Notes: a model not told the origin generated them from the letters alone. 64,000 bases of DNA from Methylococcus capsulatus (GCF_036864975.1 NZ_CP104311.1:660001-724000); one strand, 5' to 3'; shown: positions 17,342 to 27,646, numbered from the stretch's first letter. A program made the numbers and translations.

Positions 17342-17698
17342 ATGAGTGATATGCAAGACTACAAATCCAGCCTTTCCGACAGCGGCTCGCGCAAATTCGA
17401 GACATTCTCCTACTTGCCGCCGATGGACCCGGCGAAGATCCGCCGGCAGGTGGAATACATCGTCAGCCGCGGCTGGAATCCGGCCATTGAGCATACCGAA
17501 CCGGAGAACGCGTTCGACCATTACTGGTACATGTGGAAACTGCCGATGTTCGGCGAGACTGACGTCGATGCGATTCTGGCCGAGGCCGAGGCTTGCCACA
17601 AGGCGCACCCCAACCACCACGTCCGTCTGGTGGGCTACGACAACTTCAAACAGACCCAGGGCGCGGCCATGGTGATCTACCGCGGACCGGCGGTCTGA
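17342..17698 (+). CDS. cbbS: RuBisCO small subunit
   Basis: A 118-residue form I small subunit. The family stretch [20 protein letters not shown], the [10 protein letters not shown] loop, [11 protein letters not shown] and HVRLVGYDN are all present. It caps the large-subunit octamer and is needed for full activity. It lies 25 bases after cbbL with its own GAGGA box. A GC-rich hairpin follows at 17732, which would end most transcripts here and keep cbbQ expression lower. Confidence 0.98.
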   Translation: MSDMQDYKSSLSDSGSRKFETFSYLPPMDPAKIRRQVEYIVSRGWNPAIEHTEPENAFDHYWYMWKLPMFGETDVDAILAEAEACHKAHPNHHVRLVGYDNFKQTQGAAMVIYRGPAV

Positions 17699-17731
17699 TT
17701 CCGCCCCGGCACGCAAGCCCACACTGAAACG

Positions 17732-17757
17732 CCCCTCCCCGGGAAACCGGGGGGGTT
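17732..17757 (+). terminator. GC-rich hairpin after cbbS
   Basis: CCCCTCCCCGG pairs with CCGGGGGGGTT around a short A-rich loop, 34 bases past the cbbS stop. The T-tail is short, so it could stabilise the cbbLS message or attenuate read-through into cbbQ rather than stop it fully. Confidence 0.65.
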
Positions 17758-17832
17758 ATGTTCAGGCAATGACGCCGCCGGAGCATTCGTGGGCACAATT
17801 TCTGCGCATAAACCACGCGCAAGAGACACGCC

Positions 17833-17939
17833 ATGCCTTTCCCCTCCGACACCAGGAAAGCCGTCAATGTCTCGGCCAACGCCGGGCTGTTGCGCGAAGC
17901 CAAAGCTCTGAACATCAATCCCAGAAGGAGCCTGCATCG

Positions 17940-17943
<4 letters not shown>
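17833..17943 (+). pseudogene. CcdA-like antitoxin N-terminal remnant
   Basis: A 36-codon frame that reads [20 protein letters not shown] after the first seven residues. This is the N-terminal DNA-binding ribbon and helix of type II CcdA-family antitoxins (compare the family pattern KKATNLSINSDLL). The C-terminal toxin-neutralising half is missing: the frame leaves the family pattern after NIN and stops at TGA 17941-17943. That stop overlaps the cbbQ ATG at 17940 as ATGA. No CcdB-like toxin frame is adjacent. It is either the scar of a lost toxin-antitoxin module or a short leader peptide coupled to cbbQ. Confidence 0.65.
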
Positions 17944-18746
<803 letters not shown>

Positions 18747-19404
18747 GCCATCGTATGGGAGGGCGCAGCCGGAGGCAGTAACGGTTGCGCTCGAACCAGG
18801 GTATACCGGCACAGTTGATACCCGATCCCTATGCGCATCGACGGAACTATTTGTTTTTCATAGTTTCAGCGCCGCCGTCATAGAATTTGGAAGGCCCGGG
18901 AAGGGCAAGGCATTCCTTACGGGCGTATCGCGCTCCCAGCGATGATCCACCTGAACGACGTCAGCGACAAACTGTTCTTGCTGCAGGACACCGACACTCT
19001 GGTGCAATGGAGGCACGCCAACGGCGTTATCGCCCCCCTTCGGGGCGGCAGGCTGGACACGGGCCTGACCGTTTACAAGCTGCTCGGCAAGCGGCATACC
19101 GAGCCGGGCGACTGCGCGGTACCCGGCAGGACCTGCTCTGGCCATGGGAGCGTGCGACTCCAGCCATGGCGACCAAAGCCCAAGCATCGCATGCCATCGC
19201 GTGGACTGCAGCATTCTCGATGCCTGCCACCTGCGCAAACTCCAAGTCGAGTACAACCCGGACGCGCTGGATTCGGTGAATCCGGTTGATCGTATGCCAT
19301 TTGTGGATGCAACGCCATGCGTCTGCCAGGGTTTACCAAGATGTCGAGGCACGTATGATTTTCCGTAGCCAACCACGATTTTCCGGACCAACGAGACAAA
19401 CCCC
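18747..19404. other. 658-base stretch between cbbQ and cbbO without a convincing gene
   Basis: Open frames exist on both strands (for example plus 18942-19289 and minus 18858-19406) but none shows a family I recognise, and they overlap one another. The plus frame at 18942 starts with a plausible globular sequence (MIHLNDVSDKLFLLQDTD) and then turns into arginine- and proline-rich text, as a frameshifted gene would. A different plus frame at about 19144-19368 then looks more protein-like (CSILDACHLRKLQVEYNPDA). A degenerate inserted gene is possible. An A/T-rich patch near 18845 could hold a promoter. Confidence 0.4.
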
Positions 19405-21741
19405 ATGAGCTTGAACTTGAGCGATTACCAGGAATATCTCGAACGGCTCGATCCTCACGTCAAGGACACTCTCGAAGCGAGTTTTCACGAAGCCGCGCGG
19501 GTCATGTCGCCGGGCGCGCTGAAAAACTACATCGAAGGGGCGCGGGCGCTTTCCGAACTCGGGCGCGGTGCCGGATTGGTGCTCGGCTATGTCCAGCAGA
19601 TGCCGCTGGTGTGCAAGGAAGTCGGCGACGAGGTGATCCCGGACGTCGTCAGCGGCGTGATGAAACTGGCATCCATGGTCAGCGGGGCGGTGATCGAACG
19701 CCTGTTCGACAGTCTGCCGACCGCAGCCAGACGGCTGGGCGATGGCGAACTTTTGCGGCAGTACCTCGGCCTGATCCACCAGCTTTCGGCCAAGGCACCG
19801 CGGGGCCTACGCCCCATGCTGGACCACCTCGAGCCGCTGTTCGACAAACTGACCCTCGGGGGCTTACGGCGCTGGGCATTGTGGGGCGCCCAGGCCCATG
19901 CCCGCGATTTCGAAACCCTGGCCAGGTATTTCGCGCTGGAGACCGCCGACAGCCTGGCGGTGCTGCAACAGGAGCGGCGCGGCACCCTGTTCGTCGACAC
20001 CCAGCGCAAGCTGAACTTCTATCTGCGCGCACTGTGGGGCCGTGACTTCTACCTGCGGCCGACCTCCGGCGATTTCGAGACGCGCGAAGGCTACAAACCG
20101 TACATCGAACACGGTGTGATCTTCGTACCCGATGCGTATGACGACTTCGGCCCGGTGCCGGGCAAGGAACTGTACCGGGCCACCGCCGCCCATGCCGCCG
20201 CCCACCTGACTTACACCACCCGCCCGCTGTCCGCGGAGCAGCTGACGCCGGTGCAGATGTTCCTGATCGGGCTGTTCGAGGATGCCCGCGTCGAGGCGCT
20301 GGCGATCCGTGAATTCCCGGGACTCAAACAGCTCTGGGCACCTTTGTTTGAAGCCGCTCTCGATCGCGAACGCAACGCCGACCCGATGGTGCTCTGGCTG
20401 GAACGGCTGGCTCACGCCCTACTCGATGAACGGAGAGGGACCGACGATCCGATCGCGGCCGAGATGCGCGAGTCCTTCCACGCCGCGCTGGCCAAGGACC
20501 CGACCGACAACCGGCTGAGCTGGGATCTGGGTGTCACCCTCTCCCACCGCATCAAGGATCGCTGGGGCATGCCTTCCCTGCGCGTCCTGGAGAGCTTCGG
20601 CATACCGTATCGGGACGACAACCGCTTCCTCTGGGCCTTCGGCGAAACCGAATGGGCCGACGCCGATCATCTCACCGCCGGCAAGCACCAAGTGCGCAGA
20701 AAGGTATCCGTGATGGAGATGATCAACGAGATCGACTGCGAACTGGCCGGCGACGACGCCCAGGAAGTCTGGACTCTGGAAACGCCGTTCTATCTCGATC
20801 AAGAAGGCTGTACCATCAACGAACTGGAAGGGAAAGAGCCGATCAGCGACCCCTACCACTACCCCGAATGGGACTATCAGGTCCAGTTGCATCGCCCCCA
20901 CTGGACCACCGTGCTGGAGCGCCGCCAGGCCAAGGACGATCCAGCACTGATCGAGCGGATCTTGCTCGAATACAAGCCCATTGCCAGCCGCCTCAAGCAC
21001 ATCATCGACGCCCTGCAGCCGCAGGGCGTGATCCGCCAACGGCGGCGGGAAGACGGCGACGAGATCGACCTGAACGCCGCAATCCGGGCCATGATCGACA
21101 TCCGCATGGGCGAGATGCCCGATCCCCGCATCAACATCCGCACGATCCGCAAGACCCGCGACCTCGCGGTACTGCTGCTGCTCGATTTGTCGGAATCCAC
21201 CAACGAAACCCCGCCCGGCAGCGACCGGCCAATCATTCAGCTGGCACGCGAGGCCTGCACGCTCCTGGCCTGGGCCATCGACGGCATCGGCGACCCCTTC
21301 GCCATCCATGGCTTCGCCTCCGACGGCCGCCACGACGTACAGTACTACCGCTTCAAGGACTTCGACCAGCCCTTCGACGACCAAGCCAAGTCCCGCCTCG
21401 CCGGGATGAAGGGCGGGCTGTCCACCCGCATGGGCGCCGCCATGCGGCATGCCGCGCACCATCTGAGACACCAGCCGCAACAGAAGAAACTGCTGCTCCT
21501 GGTCAGCGACGGCGAACCCGCCGACATCGACGAGCGCGACCCGCAATACCTGCGATTCGACACCCGGAAGGCGGTCGAAGAATTGGCATCCACAGGCATC
21601 ATGACCTACTGCCTGACGCTCGACCCGGACGCCGACGACTACGTCTCCCGAATTTTCGGACCGAACCGCTATACGGTGGTGGACCGCGTCCAACGCCTGC
21701 CCGAACGGCTGCCCATGCTGTTCGCCACCCTGACGGCCTGA
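19405..21741 (+). CDS. cbbO: CbbO, VWA-domain RuBisCO activase adaptor
   Basis: A 778-residue protein. The C-terminal third is a von Willebrand A domain with a complete DxSxS MIDAS start, D594-L-S596-E-S598, followed by LLLLVSDGEPADIDERD. The long N-terminal region is helical and CbbO-specific (RRWALWGAQAHARDFETLAR and AAHAAAHLTYTTRPLS). It binds CbbQ through the VWA side and recognises RuBisCO, so that ATP hydrolysis can reopen blocked active sites. The ATG at 19405 fits the family start. Confidence 0.95.
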   Translation: MSLNLSDYQEYLERLDPHVKDTLEASFHEAARVMSPGALKNYIEGARALSELGRGAGLVLGYVQQMPLVCKEVGDEVIPDVVSGVMKLASMVSGAVIERLFDSLPTAARRLGDGELLRQYLGLIHQLSAKAPRGLRPMLDHLEPLFDKLTLGGLRRWALWGAQAHARDFETLARYFALETADSLAVLQQERRGTLFVDTQRKLNFYLRALWGRDFYLRPTSGDFETREGYKPYIEHGVIFVPDAYDDFGPVPGKELYRATAAHAAAHLTYTTRPLSAEQLTPVQMFLIGLFEDARVEALAIREFPGLKQLWAPLFEAALDRERNADPMVLWLERLAHALLDERRGTDDPIAAEMRESFHAALAKDPTDNRLSWDLGVTLSHRIKDRWGMPSLRVLESFGIPYRDDNRFLWAFGETEWADADHLTAGKHQVRRKVSVMEMINEIDCELAGDDAQEVWTLETPFYLDQEGCTINELEGKEPISDPYHYPEWDYQVQLHRPHWTTVLERRQAKDDPALIERILLEYKPIASRLKHIIDALQPQGVIRQRRREDGDEIDLNAAIRAMIDIRMGEMPDPRINIRTIRKTRDLAVLLLLDLSESTNETPPGSDRPIIQLAREACTLLAWAIDGIGDPFAIHGFASDGRHDVQYYRFKDFDQPFDDQAKSRLAGMKGGLSTRMGAAMRHAAHHLRHQPQQKKLLLLVSDGEPADIDERDPQYLRFDTRKAVEELASTGIMTYCLTLDPDADDYVSRIFGPNRYTVVDRVQRLPERLPMLFATLTA

Positions 21742-22118
21742 ACAGGACACCGTAAAGCGCAGCCGAGCGGATCGGCTGTCAGTGCCAGATCGTACGAAAG
21801 CGAAAAATCTTCGAAACTCTAGTAAATTACGGCAGGGCGCAGTGGAGGCTGCCTTCCAAAGGCTGCCCGCAGCCAAAAACCCTGGCGAAAAAAACAATGA
21901 AACCATTCGAACACCCGCCATCCCGCATCCCTTCCCCTCCGTTCCGCCCGGCCCGGTGGCTCTGTACGCCAATGGCTGAGTGCGGCGCCCGCCGATCCGA
22001 TCCGCCCGCAAGGTCGTTGCAAGACTCTGGCGATGACGCCGGACTTGCACGCCGGCCCTAGATGTAATCGAACGGGTCCTGTACGCGTCGGCGGAATTTC
22101 TCCCACTGGCAGCCCTCC
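21742..22118. other. 377-base gap after cbbO with a small hairpin
   Basis: AGCCGA at 21761-21766 and TCGGCT at 21772-21777 form a perfect hairpin 20 bases past the cbbO stop, without a T-run; it may help end the cbb transcript. A 65-codon frame at 21782 has no recognisable features and a biased composition, so I do not call it. The rest shows nothing I can name. Confidence 0.4.
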
Positions 22119-23372
22119 ATGTTCTTCAATTACCAAGGCTTCCTGAAGGCCCTGTACCTTTCGTTATTCCAACGGCCGTTCCGCCTCAGACGCTGGTTCT
22201 ACGTGCTGTTCTTTTCGGTACTCTATCTGGCGTTCGTGGCTTTCGTGGCAGTCGGTCGCCTGCTGGACCACCTGTTTTTTCCCGGCTTCAAAAGAACCCG
22301 CATCGAACGACCGGTCTTCGTGATCGCCCCGCCCCGGAGCGGGACCTCCTTTCTGCAGCGCCTGCTTTGCGCGGACGAGCAACGTTTCGTGCACTGGAAG
22401 ATGTACCAGACTATCTTTCCGAGCATCTGCTTTCAGGCCGTCTTCAACGGTCTGGCGTGGATCGACGTCAAGTGCGGCGGCGTGATCTGGCGCCTGATGC
22501 AATGGTGCGAGCGGAAATGGTTCGGCGGTTGGGACGAGATGCACCGGATGCGGCTGGATCAGCCGGAGGAAGACCAGGCGCTGTTCCTCTACGCCTTCGC
22601 TTCCGAAGCGATCTTCATGCTGTTTCCGTTCGTCGTGCCGCTTTGGGAGGTGGGTTTTCCCGATGCCCTTCCACCGCCATCCCGCCGCGCCCTGATGGCC
22701 TATTACCGCTCCTGCCTGCAGCGCCATGTCTACGCCAACGGCCGCGGGCGCACACTGCTGGTCAAGTCGACCCATGCTTCCGGCGCCATCGAATCGATTC
22801 TCGAGACGTTTCCGGATGCCCGCTTCATCACCATCGTGCGCCATCCGGATGAAGCCATCCCCTCCCACGTCAGCCTGTTCGTTCCGGTCTGGCAGGCCCA
22901 TTCTCCGGAAATCGAAAAAGACGGGGACGAATCGAAAGCCTATGCTGCCCTGGCGGCCGAGTGGTACCGGCATTTGCACCGGTTCCGCGCGCGAGTGGAC
23001 CCCGCCAATTTTTACTCCATCGACTATCGCGATCTCCGGGCCGATCCGGCTCATACGATCGCCACCCTCTACCGGCATTTCGGCTGGGACGTGAGCGAAT
23101 CCTACCGGGCGAGACTGCGGGAGTTCACCGAACAGCAGCACGCGTTCCAGAGCGCCCATTGTTATTCGCTGGAAGAATTCGGCCTGTCGAAACAGTGGAT
23201 ACGCGAGGAACTGGGTCCAGTGATCGAAAGCTACGGCCTGGACGGCAAGGCGGCTGCCGTCCAGCAGCCACAAGGGGGAGGACTACGGCAGACGCTTGCG
23301 CCCGACCGCTACCGGCAGCCTCCCCCGCTCGGCCAGCCGGCGGTAATACACGGCGTGCAGGAGGCCGAGTAG
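22119..23372 (+). CDS. Sulfotransferase family protein, membrane-anchored
   Basis: A 417-residue protein. An N-terminal hydrophobic segment (WFYVLFFSVLYLAFVAFVAVG) precedes a PAPS-dependent sulfotransferase domain. The 5'-phosphosulfate loop is APPRSGTSFLQRLL near residue 70, and the 3'-phosphate contact is in ARFITIVRHPDEAIPS. The acceptor is unknown; extracellular polysaccharide or lipid is plausible given the membrane anchor. The 3' end overlaps the convergent transporter gene by 90 bases; the last 40 residues are Pro/Gln-rich, and the true stop is clear. Confidence 0.82.
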   Translation: MFFNYQGFLKALYLSLFQRPFRLRRWFYVLFFSVLYLAFVAFVAVGRLLDHLFFPGFKRTRIERPVFVIAPPRSGTSFLQRLLCADEQRFVHWKMYQTIFPSICFQAVFNGLAWIDVKCGGVIWRLMQWCERKWFGGWDEMHRMRLDQPEEDQALFLYAFASEAIFMLFPFVVPLWEVGFPDALPPPSRRALMAYYRSCLQRHVYANGRGRTLLVKSTHASGAIESILETFPDARFITIVRHPDEAIPSHVSLFVPVWQAHSPEIEKDGDESKAYAALAAEWYRHLHRFRARVDPANFYSIDYRDLRADPAHTIATLYRHFGWDVSESYRARLREFTEQQHAFQSAHCYSLEEFGLSKQWIREELGPVIESYGLDGKAAAVQQPQGGGLRQTLAPDRYRQPPPLGQPAVIHGVQEAE

Positions 23373-24188
23373 GATCAGCGCAAGACCGTTGGCAACCACC
23401 ACTGCCGCCACCTGGGTACCGGCGAAGCTCTCCACGGCGATGAGGATAGCCAGTGCGATGTTGCGATTTGCTGTGCCGAATGCGATCACTCGCCTGCCCT
23501 GTGAACCTGGCCCGCCGGCGACATAGCCCAGGCAAAATGACAACTCCCCCGCCAGAATGAATGCCATGAGGGGTTTCCAGCCGGTCGCGAGGAGAGTCCC
23601 GGATTCGACCCATGTCACGAACGCCAGAGACACGGCGCCTGCCGTTTCCGCGAGGACATCCAGAGGCCGGAGGAGGCGGCTGGCCAGTCCGGGCAGTCCG
23701 AATCTGAGTACCATGCCTGCTAGGAGCGGCATGCTGACGGAGCAGGACAGCACAGTGAGAAGATTCAGATAGCTGAACCGGAGCGTGGCAGCGCCACCCA
23801 GAGCCGCGAAACCGGCATCGAAAGCCAGCGGCGTGAGGAAAATGGCAAAGAGGGGGAAAATCGCAGTCAGCCCGGCCGCGAGCGCCAGGTCGCCCCGCGC
23901 CATTTTCACGAAGACCGGCACCACCGGGGCGAAGGGTGCGGCCGCCAGCAAGAGCATCCCGGCCGCATATTCCGGAGGAAGGGCGAAAGCCCGTGCCAGC
24001 GCGCATGCCAGCAGCGGAACCGCGATGAAATTGAGCGGCAGAACGACGGACCACCGGCAGCTCCGGATGGCCGCCACGACCGCTGCGACTTCGAGCCGCA
24101 GGCCAGTCGCCAGCAGCAGTCCTCCCAGGGAGACCAGGGTGAGGCCGCGGATCAGCAGCTCAGGCTGTATTGGAAGAGTGTGGGGCAC
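23283..24188 (-). CDS. Bile acid:sodium symporter (SBF/BASS) family transporter
   Basis: About 301 residues with eight to ten hydrophobic helices. The family pattern is seen in LTLVSLGGLLLATGLRLEV, LPLNFIAVPLLACALARAF, ILAGELSFCLGYVAGG and VIAFGTANRNIALAILIAVE, the last matching the conserved inverted-repeat core. Members carry organic anions with sodium; the substrate is unknown. The start is uncertain: GTG 24188 gives the family length, but no good ribosome site is seen, and the frame stays open upstream without membrane character. The gene converges on and overlaps the sulfotransferase gene. Confidence 0.75.
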   Translation of the reverse strand: MPHTLPIQPELLIRGLTLVSLGGLLLATGLRLEVAAVVAAIRSCRWSVVLPLNFIAVPLLACALARAFALPPEYAAGMLLLAAAPFAPVVPVFVKMARGDLALAAGLTAIFPLFAIFLTPLAFDAGFAALGGAATLRFSYLNLLTVLSCSVSMPLLAGMVLRFGLPGLASRLLRPLDVLAETAGAVSLAFVTWVESGTLLATGWKPLMAFILAGELSFCLGYVAGGPGSQGRRVIAFGTANRNIALAILIAVESFAGTQVAAVVVANGLALILLGLLHAVYYRRLAERGRLPVAVGRKRLP

Positions 24189-24664
24189 GGAAGACGACAA
24201 GAAGCAAGATCGGGAAGCCGCCTTTCCCGGCAGCAAGAGTAAGCCGATGTGAAATACGAGTTCAACCGCCCGCCAAATCGACCGCGGAGCGCTTGCGCTA
24301 TACAGATTATGGAGAATCTGTTCAAAGGCTACGCGAAACGTGGCCGACTCGGCTCTTGATTTTCTTCCCGTCAGACCGCGCTGAGCATCGCAGCTTTCGG
24401 CGAGAATAGCCCCAAGGGGAGCGCAGGGAGGCGGCTCGTCCATGGCGGGGCAGGAGCCCCTTCGATGGACCCTCGCCGCAAGCGAGAAGCGCAAGGGATT
24501 TTGCAGTCTCCGGGCGGTTTTTCTTTGGTTATTTTTCTTTTGTACGTACAAAAGAAAGTAACCCGACCGTGGGTTCGGATACCCACATTCAAAACGCCTC
24601 GCGCAGCGTTTCATTATCAGATTCTCATAGCGCCATCGTCCCGAAATACAAAAGGAGGCACGTT
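24189..24664. other. 476-base divergent intergenic region
   Basis: The space between the divergent SBF and hpnN genes holds the long palindromic element at 24511-24570 and an A/T-rich patch, and so probably carries both promoters. Open frames run through it on both strands but have low-complexity Arg-rich translations and no family resemblance. I see no further gene. Confidence 0.45.
24511..24570. repeat. Long palindromic element with a 24-base perfect core
   Basis: TTTCTTTTGTAC at 24534-24545 is followed at once by its reverse complement at 24546-24557, a perfect palindrome with no loop. Imperfect symmetry continues outward (GGTTATT on the left against GTAACCC on the right, then a CGGGCGG/CCCGACCG pair). 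Similar elements built on a CTTTTGTACG...AAAAG core are scattered through several gammaproteobacterial genomes in my recollection, so this may be a REP-like or MITE-like repeat. Confidence 0.75.
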
Positions 24665-27376
24665 TTGATCACGCGAAAAATACGCCTGCGGACCCGCATT
24701 GACCGCCTATTGTCCGTCTGGTTCTATTTTTCGATGCGCCATGCTATGGCGGTGATCCTTATTTCGATCCTCGCCGCCGCGGCCGCCGTAAACTACACGC
24801 TCCACCACCTCCGCATCAACACCTACCCCGGCAACGTCCTGTCGGACGAACTGCCGTGGCGCCAGGACAAACTGGCCTACGAAAGGGCCTTCCCTCAGTT
24901 CCGTGATTCCATCGTCATCGTCCTCGACGCCCCGACGCCGGACCAGGCGCAGGATGCGGCGGCCAAGCTTTATTACCGGCTGCGCGAAGATTCCGCACAA
25001 TTCGAATGGGTGTTCTATCCGCCGGAAAGCCGGTTTTTCCGCGACAACGGCCTGCTGTTCAAAGACGTCGCGGACCTGGAAAAACTGTCCGATCACCTGG
25101 CCAAGGTGCAGCCGTTCATCGCGGAGGTATCCGCAGACCGGAGCCTGCGCGGCGTGTTTTCGCTTCTGGAGCGAGCCCTGAGCACAGGGGAAGACAAGGA
25201 CATCGATTTCGCCACCGTGTTCGACCGGATTGCCTCGGCGCTCCGTGGCCAACTGGATGGCTCCGGGACGCCGCTGTCCTGGAGCGACCTGATGGCCGGC
25301 GAGGACGCCAAGCCCGCCGACAGGCGCGCGCTGCTGGAGGTCATGCCGCGGATCGAATACAACTCGCTGGCGCCCGGCGAAAACCTGATGGCGGCGATCC
25401 GTCGGACCGGCAAGGAACTGGACTTGGACGAAAGCGGCGTGACCATGCGGCTCACCGGTGCCGCCGCCTTGTCCGTGGCCGAACTCAAGAGCGCCAGCAT
25501 CGGCGCCCAGATGGCAAGCCTCGGCTCATTCCTGGGGGTCAGCCTGGTCATGCTGATCGGGTTGCGGTCGCTGTGGCTGGTGCTGGCCGTGCAGATCGGT
25601 CTGGTGCTCGGGCTGATCTTCACCGCCGCCTTCGCCGCCGTGGCGATCGGTCAGCTCAATCTGATTTCGGTCGCCTTCGCGGTGATGTACATCGGCATCG
25701 GCGCCGATTACGCCATTTATCTGAGCCTGCGTTACCGCGAGCTGGCCTGCCGTTCGCACAGCCACCGTAGCGCCTTGAAACGCGCCGTCCGCCACGTCGG
25801 CGGTTCGCTGGAAATCGGCACACTCACCACCGCCGTGGGCTTTTTCTGTTTCGTGCCGACCAGCTATCGTGGCGTCGCCGAGCTGGGGATCATTTCCGGC
25901 GCCGGCATGTTCATCAGTCTGCTGGTCACGCTCGCCATCCTGCCGGCTTTCCTTGGCCTGCGACGCCCCTGTCCTTACCTCGGCCCCCATGCAGGCCATG
26001 GCGAGCTGCCGCTGTGGCAGCGGAATCTCCTGACGTTTCCGCTGCGCCATTCGCGGAGTGTTCTGCTCACCGCGGCCGTCGCCGCCGCTCTTGCCTTCGT
26101 GCCACTGAAGTCGGCGCGCTTCGACCAGAATCCGCTCAACCTCCAGGACCCCACCGCCGAATCGGTCCGGACCTTCCGCGAACTGCTGGCCGACGGCTTC
26201 GATTCACCGTGGTTCCTGGCGGCGCTGGCCAGGGATGGCGGAGAAGCTGCGGCCATGAAGCGGCGACTGGAAAGACTGCCGGTGGTGGATAAGGTCCTGA
26301 CACTCGAGAGTTTCGTGCCGGAAGACCAGGACGAAAAACTGGACCTGGTCGACCAGATGGCGCTGACCCTGGGGCCGCTGCCGGCATCGGGCGAAACCAA
26401 GCCGCGGCCCGCGCCCGACGAGGAGGCCGCAGCCGTGCGCCGGTTCCTGGCGACCCTTGCGGCTCACCTCTCGGCCCACCCCGACGTCGCCGGCGCGCCG
26501 GCCGGCTTCCGCCTCGCCGTGGAACAGGCCCGGCTGGCCGAACGCATCCAGTCCACGCAAGGCGAGGCCCGCACCGAAACCGTGGCGCGGCTGTCGCAGG
26601 CCCTGGTGGGCGGGCTCGGCAGCCAGTTGGACCGGCTGGCGGATGCTCTGAAGGCCCGCCGGGTCGATATTGGCGACCTGCCGGACGACTTCCGCTCCCG
26701 CTGGATTACCAAGGATGGCATCCAGCGGGTCGAAATCCGGCCGAAAGAGGACCTCCACGACCCGCAAGCCATGCGCCGGTTCGTGGACCAGGTCCGGCGG
26801 GTGGTGCCGCACGCCACCGGGGTGCCGGTGCTGTTCCTCGAATCCAGCGACGCGGTGGTGACGGCCTTCCTGCAGGCCTTCGCCTACGCCATCGTAGCGA
26901 TCATCGTGATCCTGTTCCTGACCATGGAGAAAAAAATCGACGTGCTGCTGGTCCTGATACCGCTGCTGCTGGCCTCCCTGCTGACGGGAGCGGCAATGGC
27001 GCTGGCGAGGGTCCCCTTCAACTTCGCCAACATCATCGCTCTGCCGCTGGTCTTCGGCATGGGAGTGGATAACTGCATCCACATGGTCCACCGCTTCCGC
27101 ACCGCGCCGCCGAAGGACGGCATCCTCCTGCACACCAGCACCGCCCTGGCTGTCGTGCTGAGCGCACTCACCAACATCAGCGGCTTCGGCAACCTCGCAG
27201 TGTCGCCCCATCTCGGCATGGCCAGCATGGGGATCATGCTGAGCATTGGCATCCTCGCCACGCTCTTGTGCAGCATGATCGTGCTGCCGGCGCTGCTGGC
27301 GCAGACGGAGCATCTGGGGCGATTGAAACGATTTCCTTGTGATCGAACGCGTGAGAAGACTCCCGGCTTAAAATGA
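24665..27376 (+). CDS. hpnN: HpnN-like hopanoid-associated RND transporter
   Basis: A 903-residue inner-membrane protein of the MMPL/RND superfamily with two repeats of one helix, a large periplasmic loop and a five-helix bundle. The N-terminal region LSDELPWRQDKLAYERAFPQ matches the start of HpnN proteins, which move hopanoids to the outer membrane. The second bundle carries NCIHMVHRF and SALTNISGFGNLAVSPHLG. The start is TTG 24665: an AAAGGAGG box ends 6 bases before it and no ATG fits as well. Hopanoids are expected in this organism type. No other hpn gene is in the window. Confidence 0.82.
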   Translation: MITRKIRLRTRIDRLLSVWFYFSMRHAMAVILISILAAAAAVNYTLHHLRINTYPGNVLSDELPWRQDKLAYERAFPQFRDSIVIVLDAPTPDQAQDAAAKLYYRLREDSAQFEWVFYPPESRFFRDNGLLFKDVADLEKLSDHLAKVQPFIAEVSADRSLRGVFSLLERALSTGEDKDIDFATVFDRIASALRGQLDGSGTPLSWSDLMAGEDAKPADRRALLEVMPRIEYNSLAPGENLMAAIRRTGKELDLDESGVTMRLTGAAALSVAELKSASIGAQMASLGSFLGVSLVMLIGLRSLWLVLAVQIGLVLGLIFTAAFAAVAIGQLNLISVAFAVMYIGIGADYAIYLSLRYRELACRSHSHRSALKRAVRHVGGSLEIGTLTTAVGFFCFVPTSYRGVAELGIISGAGMFISLLVTLAILPAFLGLRRPCPYLGPHAGHGELPLWQRNLLTFPLRHSRSVLLTAAVAAALAFVPLKSARFDQNPLNLQDPTAESVRTFRELLADGFDSPWFLAALARDGGEAAAMKRRLERLPVVDKVLTLESFVPEDQDEKLDLVDQMALTLGPLPASGETKPRPAPDEEAAAVRRFLATLAAHLSAHPDVAGAPAGFRLAVEQARLAERIQSTQGEARTETVARLSQALVGGLGSQLDRLADALKARRVDIGDLPDDFRSRWITKDGIQRVEIRPKEDLHDPQAMRRFVDQVRRVVPHATGVPVLFLESSDAVVTAFLQAFAYAIVAIIVILFLTMEKKIDVLLVLIPLLLASLLTGAAMALARVPFNFANIIALPLVFGMGVDNCIHMVHRFRTAPPKDGILLHTSTALAVVLSALTNISGFGNLAVSPHLGMASMGIMLSIGILATLLCSMIVLPALLAQTEHLGRLKRFPCDRTREKTPGLK

Positions 27377-27409
27377 ACCAATGGCCAATTTGCTGAACAG
27401 GGGCACAAC

Positions 27410-27646
27410 ATGCGCAAGATCCTTTTTATTCGGGCCGAACGGGACGATGAGGCGGAAGTCTGGGTAGCCACGTCCGACGACGTAGCGGGGCTCGCCACGG
27501 AAGCCGAAACACTGGAAGCCCTGTCATCGAAGTTGGAAAACCTGGTGCCCGAACTGCTCGATGCGAACCACTATCCAGAAGGCCCTGAAGTGCCATTCGG
27601 ACTGCTGGTCCGGAAATTTTCGGTGGCGCACCGAGCCATGCACTGA
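27410..27646 (+). CDS. DUF1902 protein, HicB-like antitoxin
   Basis: A 78-residue protein (RAERDDEAEVWVATSDDVAG, then TLEALSSKLENLVPELLDAN) matching DUF1902, a small fold related to the HicB partial RNase H domain. Such genes usually precede a hicA toxin. Here the stop codon overlaps the ATG of a HicA-like frame (TGATG at 27644), the standard tandem arrangement. It would neutralise HicA and may repress the pair. There is no separate C-terminal DNA-binding domain, and the partner toxin is frameshifted. Confidence 0.8.
   Translation: MRKILFIRAERDDEAEVWVATSDDVAGLATEAETLEALSSKLENLVPELLDANHYPEGPEVPFGLLVRKFSVAHRAMH

Noticed and set aside
21782-21979. A 65-codon frame after cbbO.
   Set aside because: Composition is biased, no ribosome site is visible and no family is recognised; better described as intergenic.
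24266-24614. An N-terminal extension of the SBF transporter to 443 residues.
   Set aside because: The added sequence passes through the palindromic element and is arginine-rich and non-conserved; the family length fits a start near 24188.
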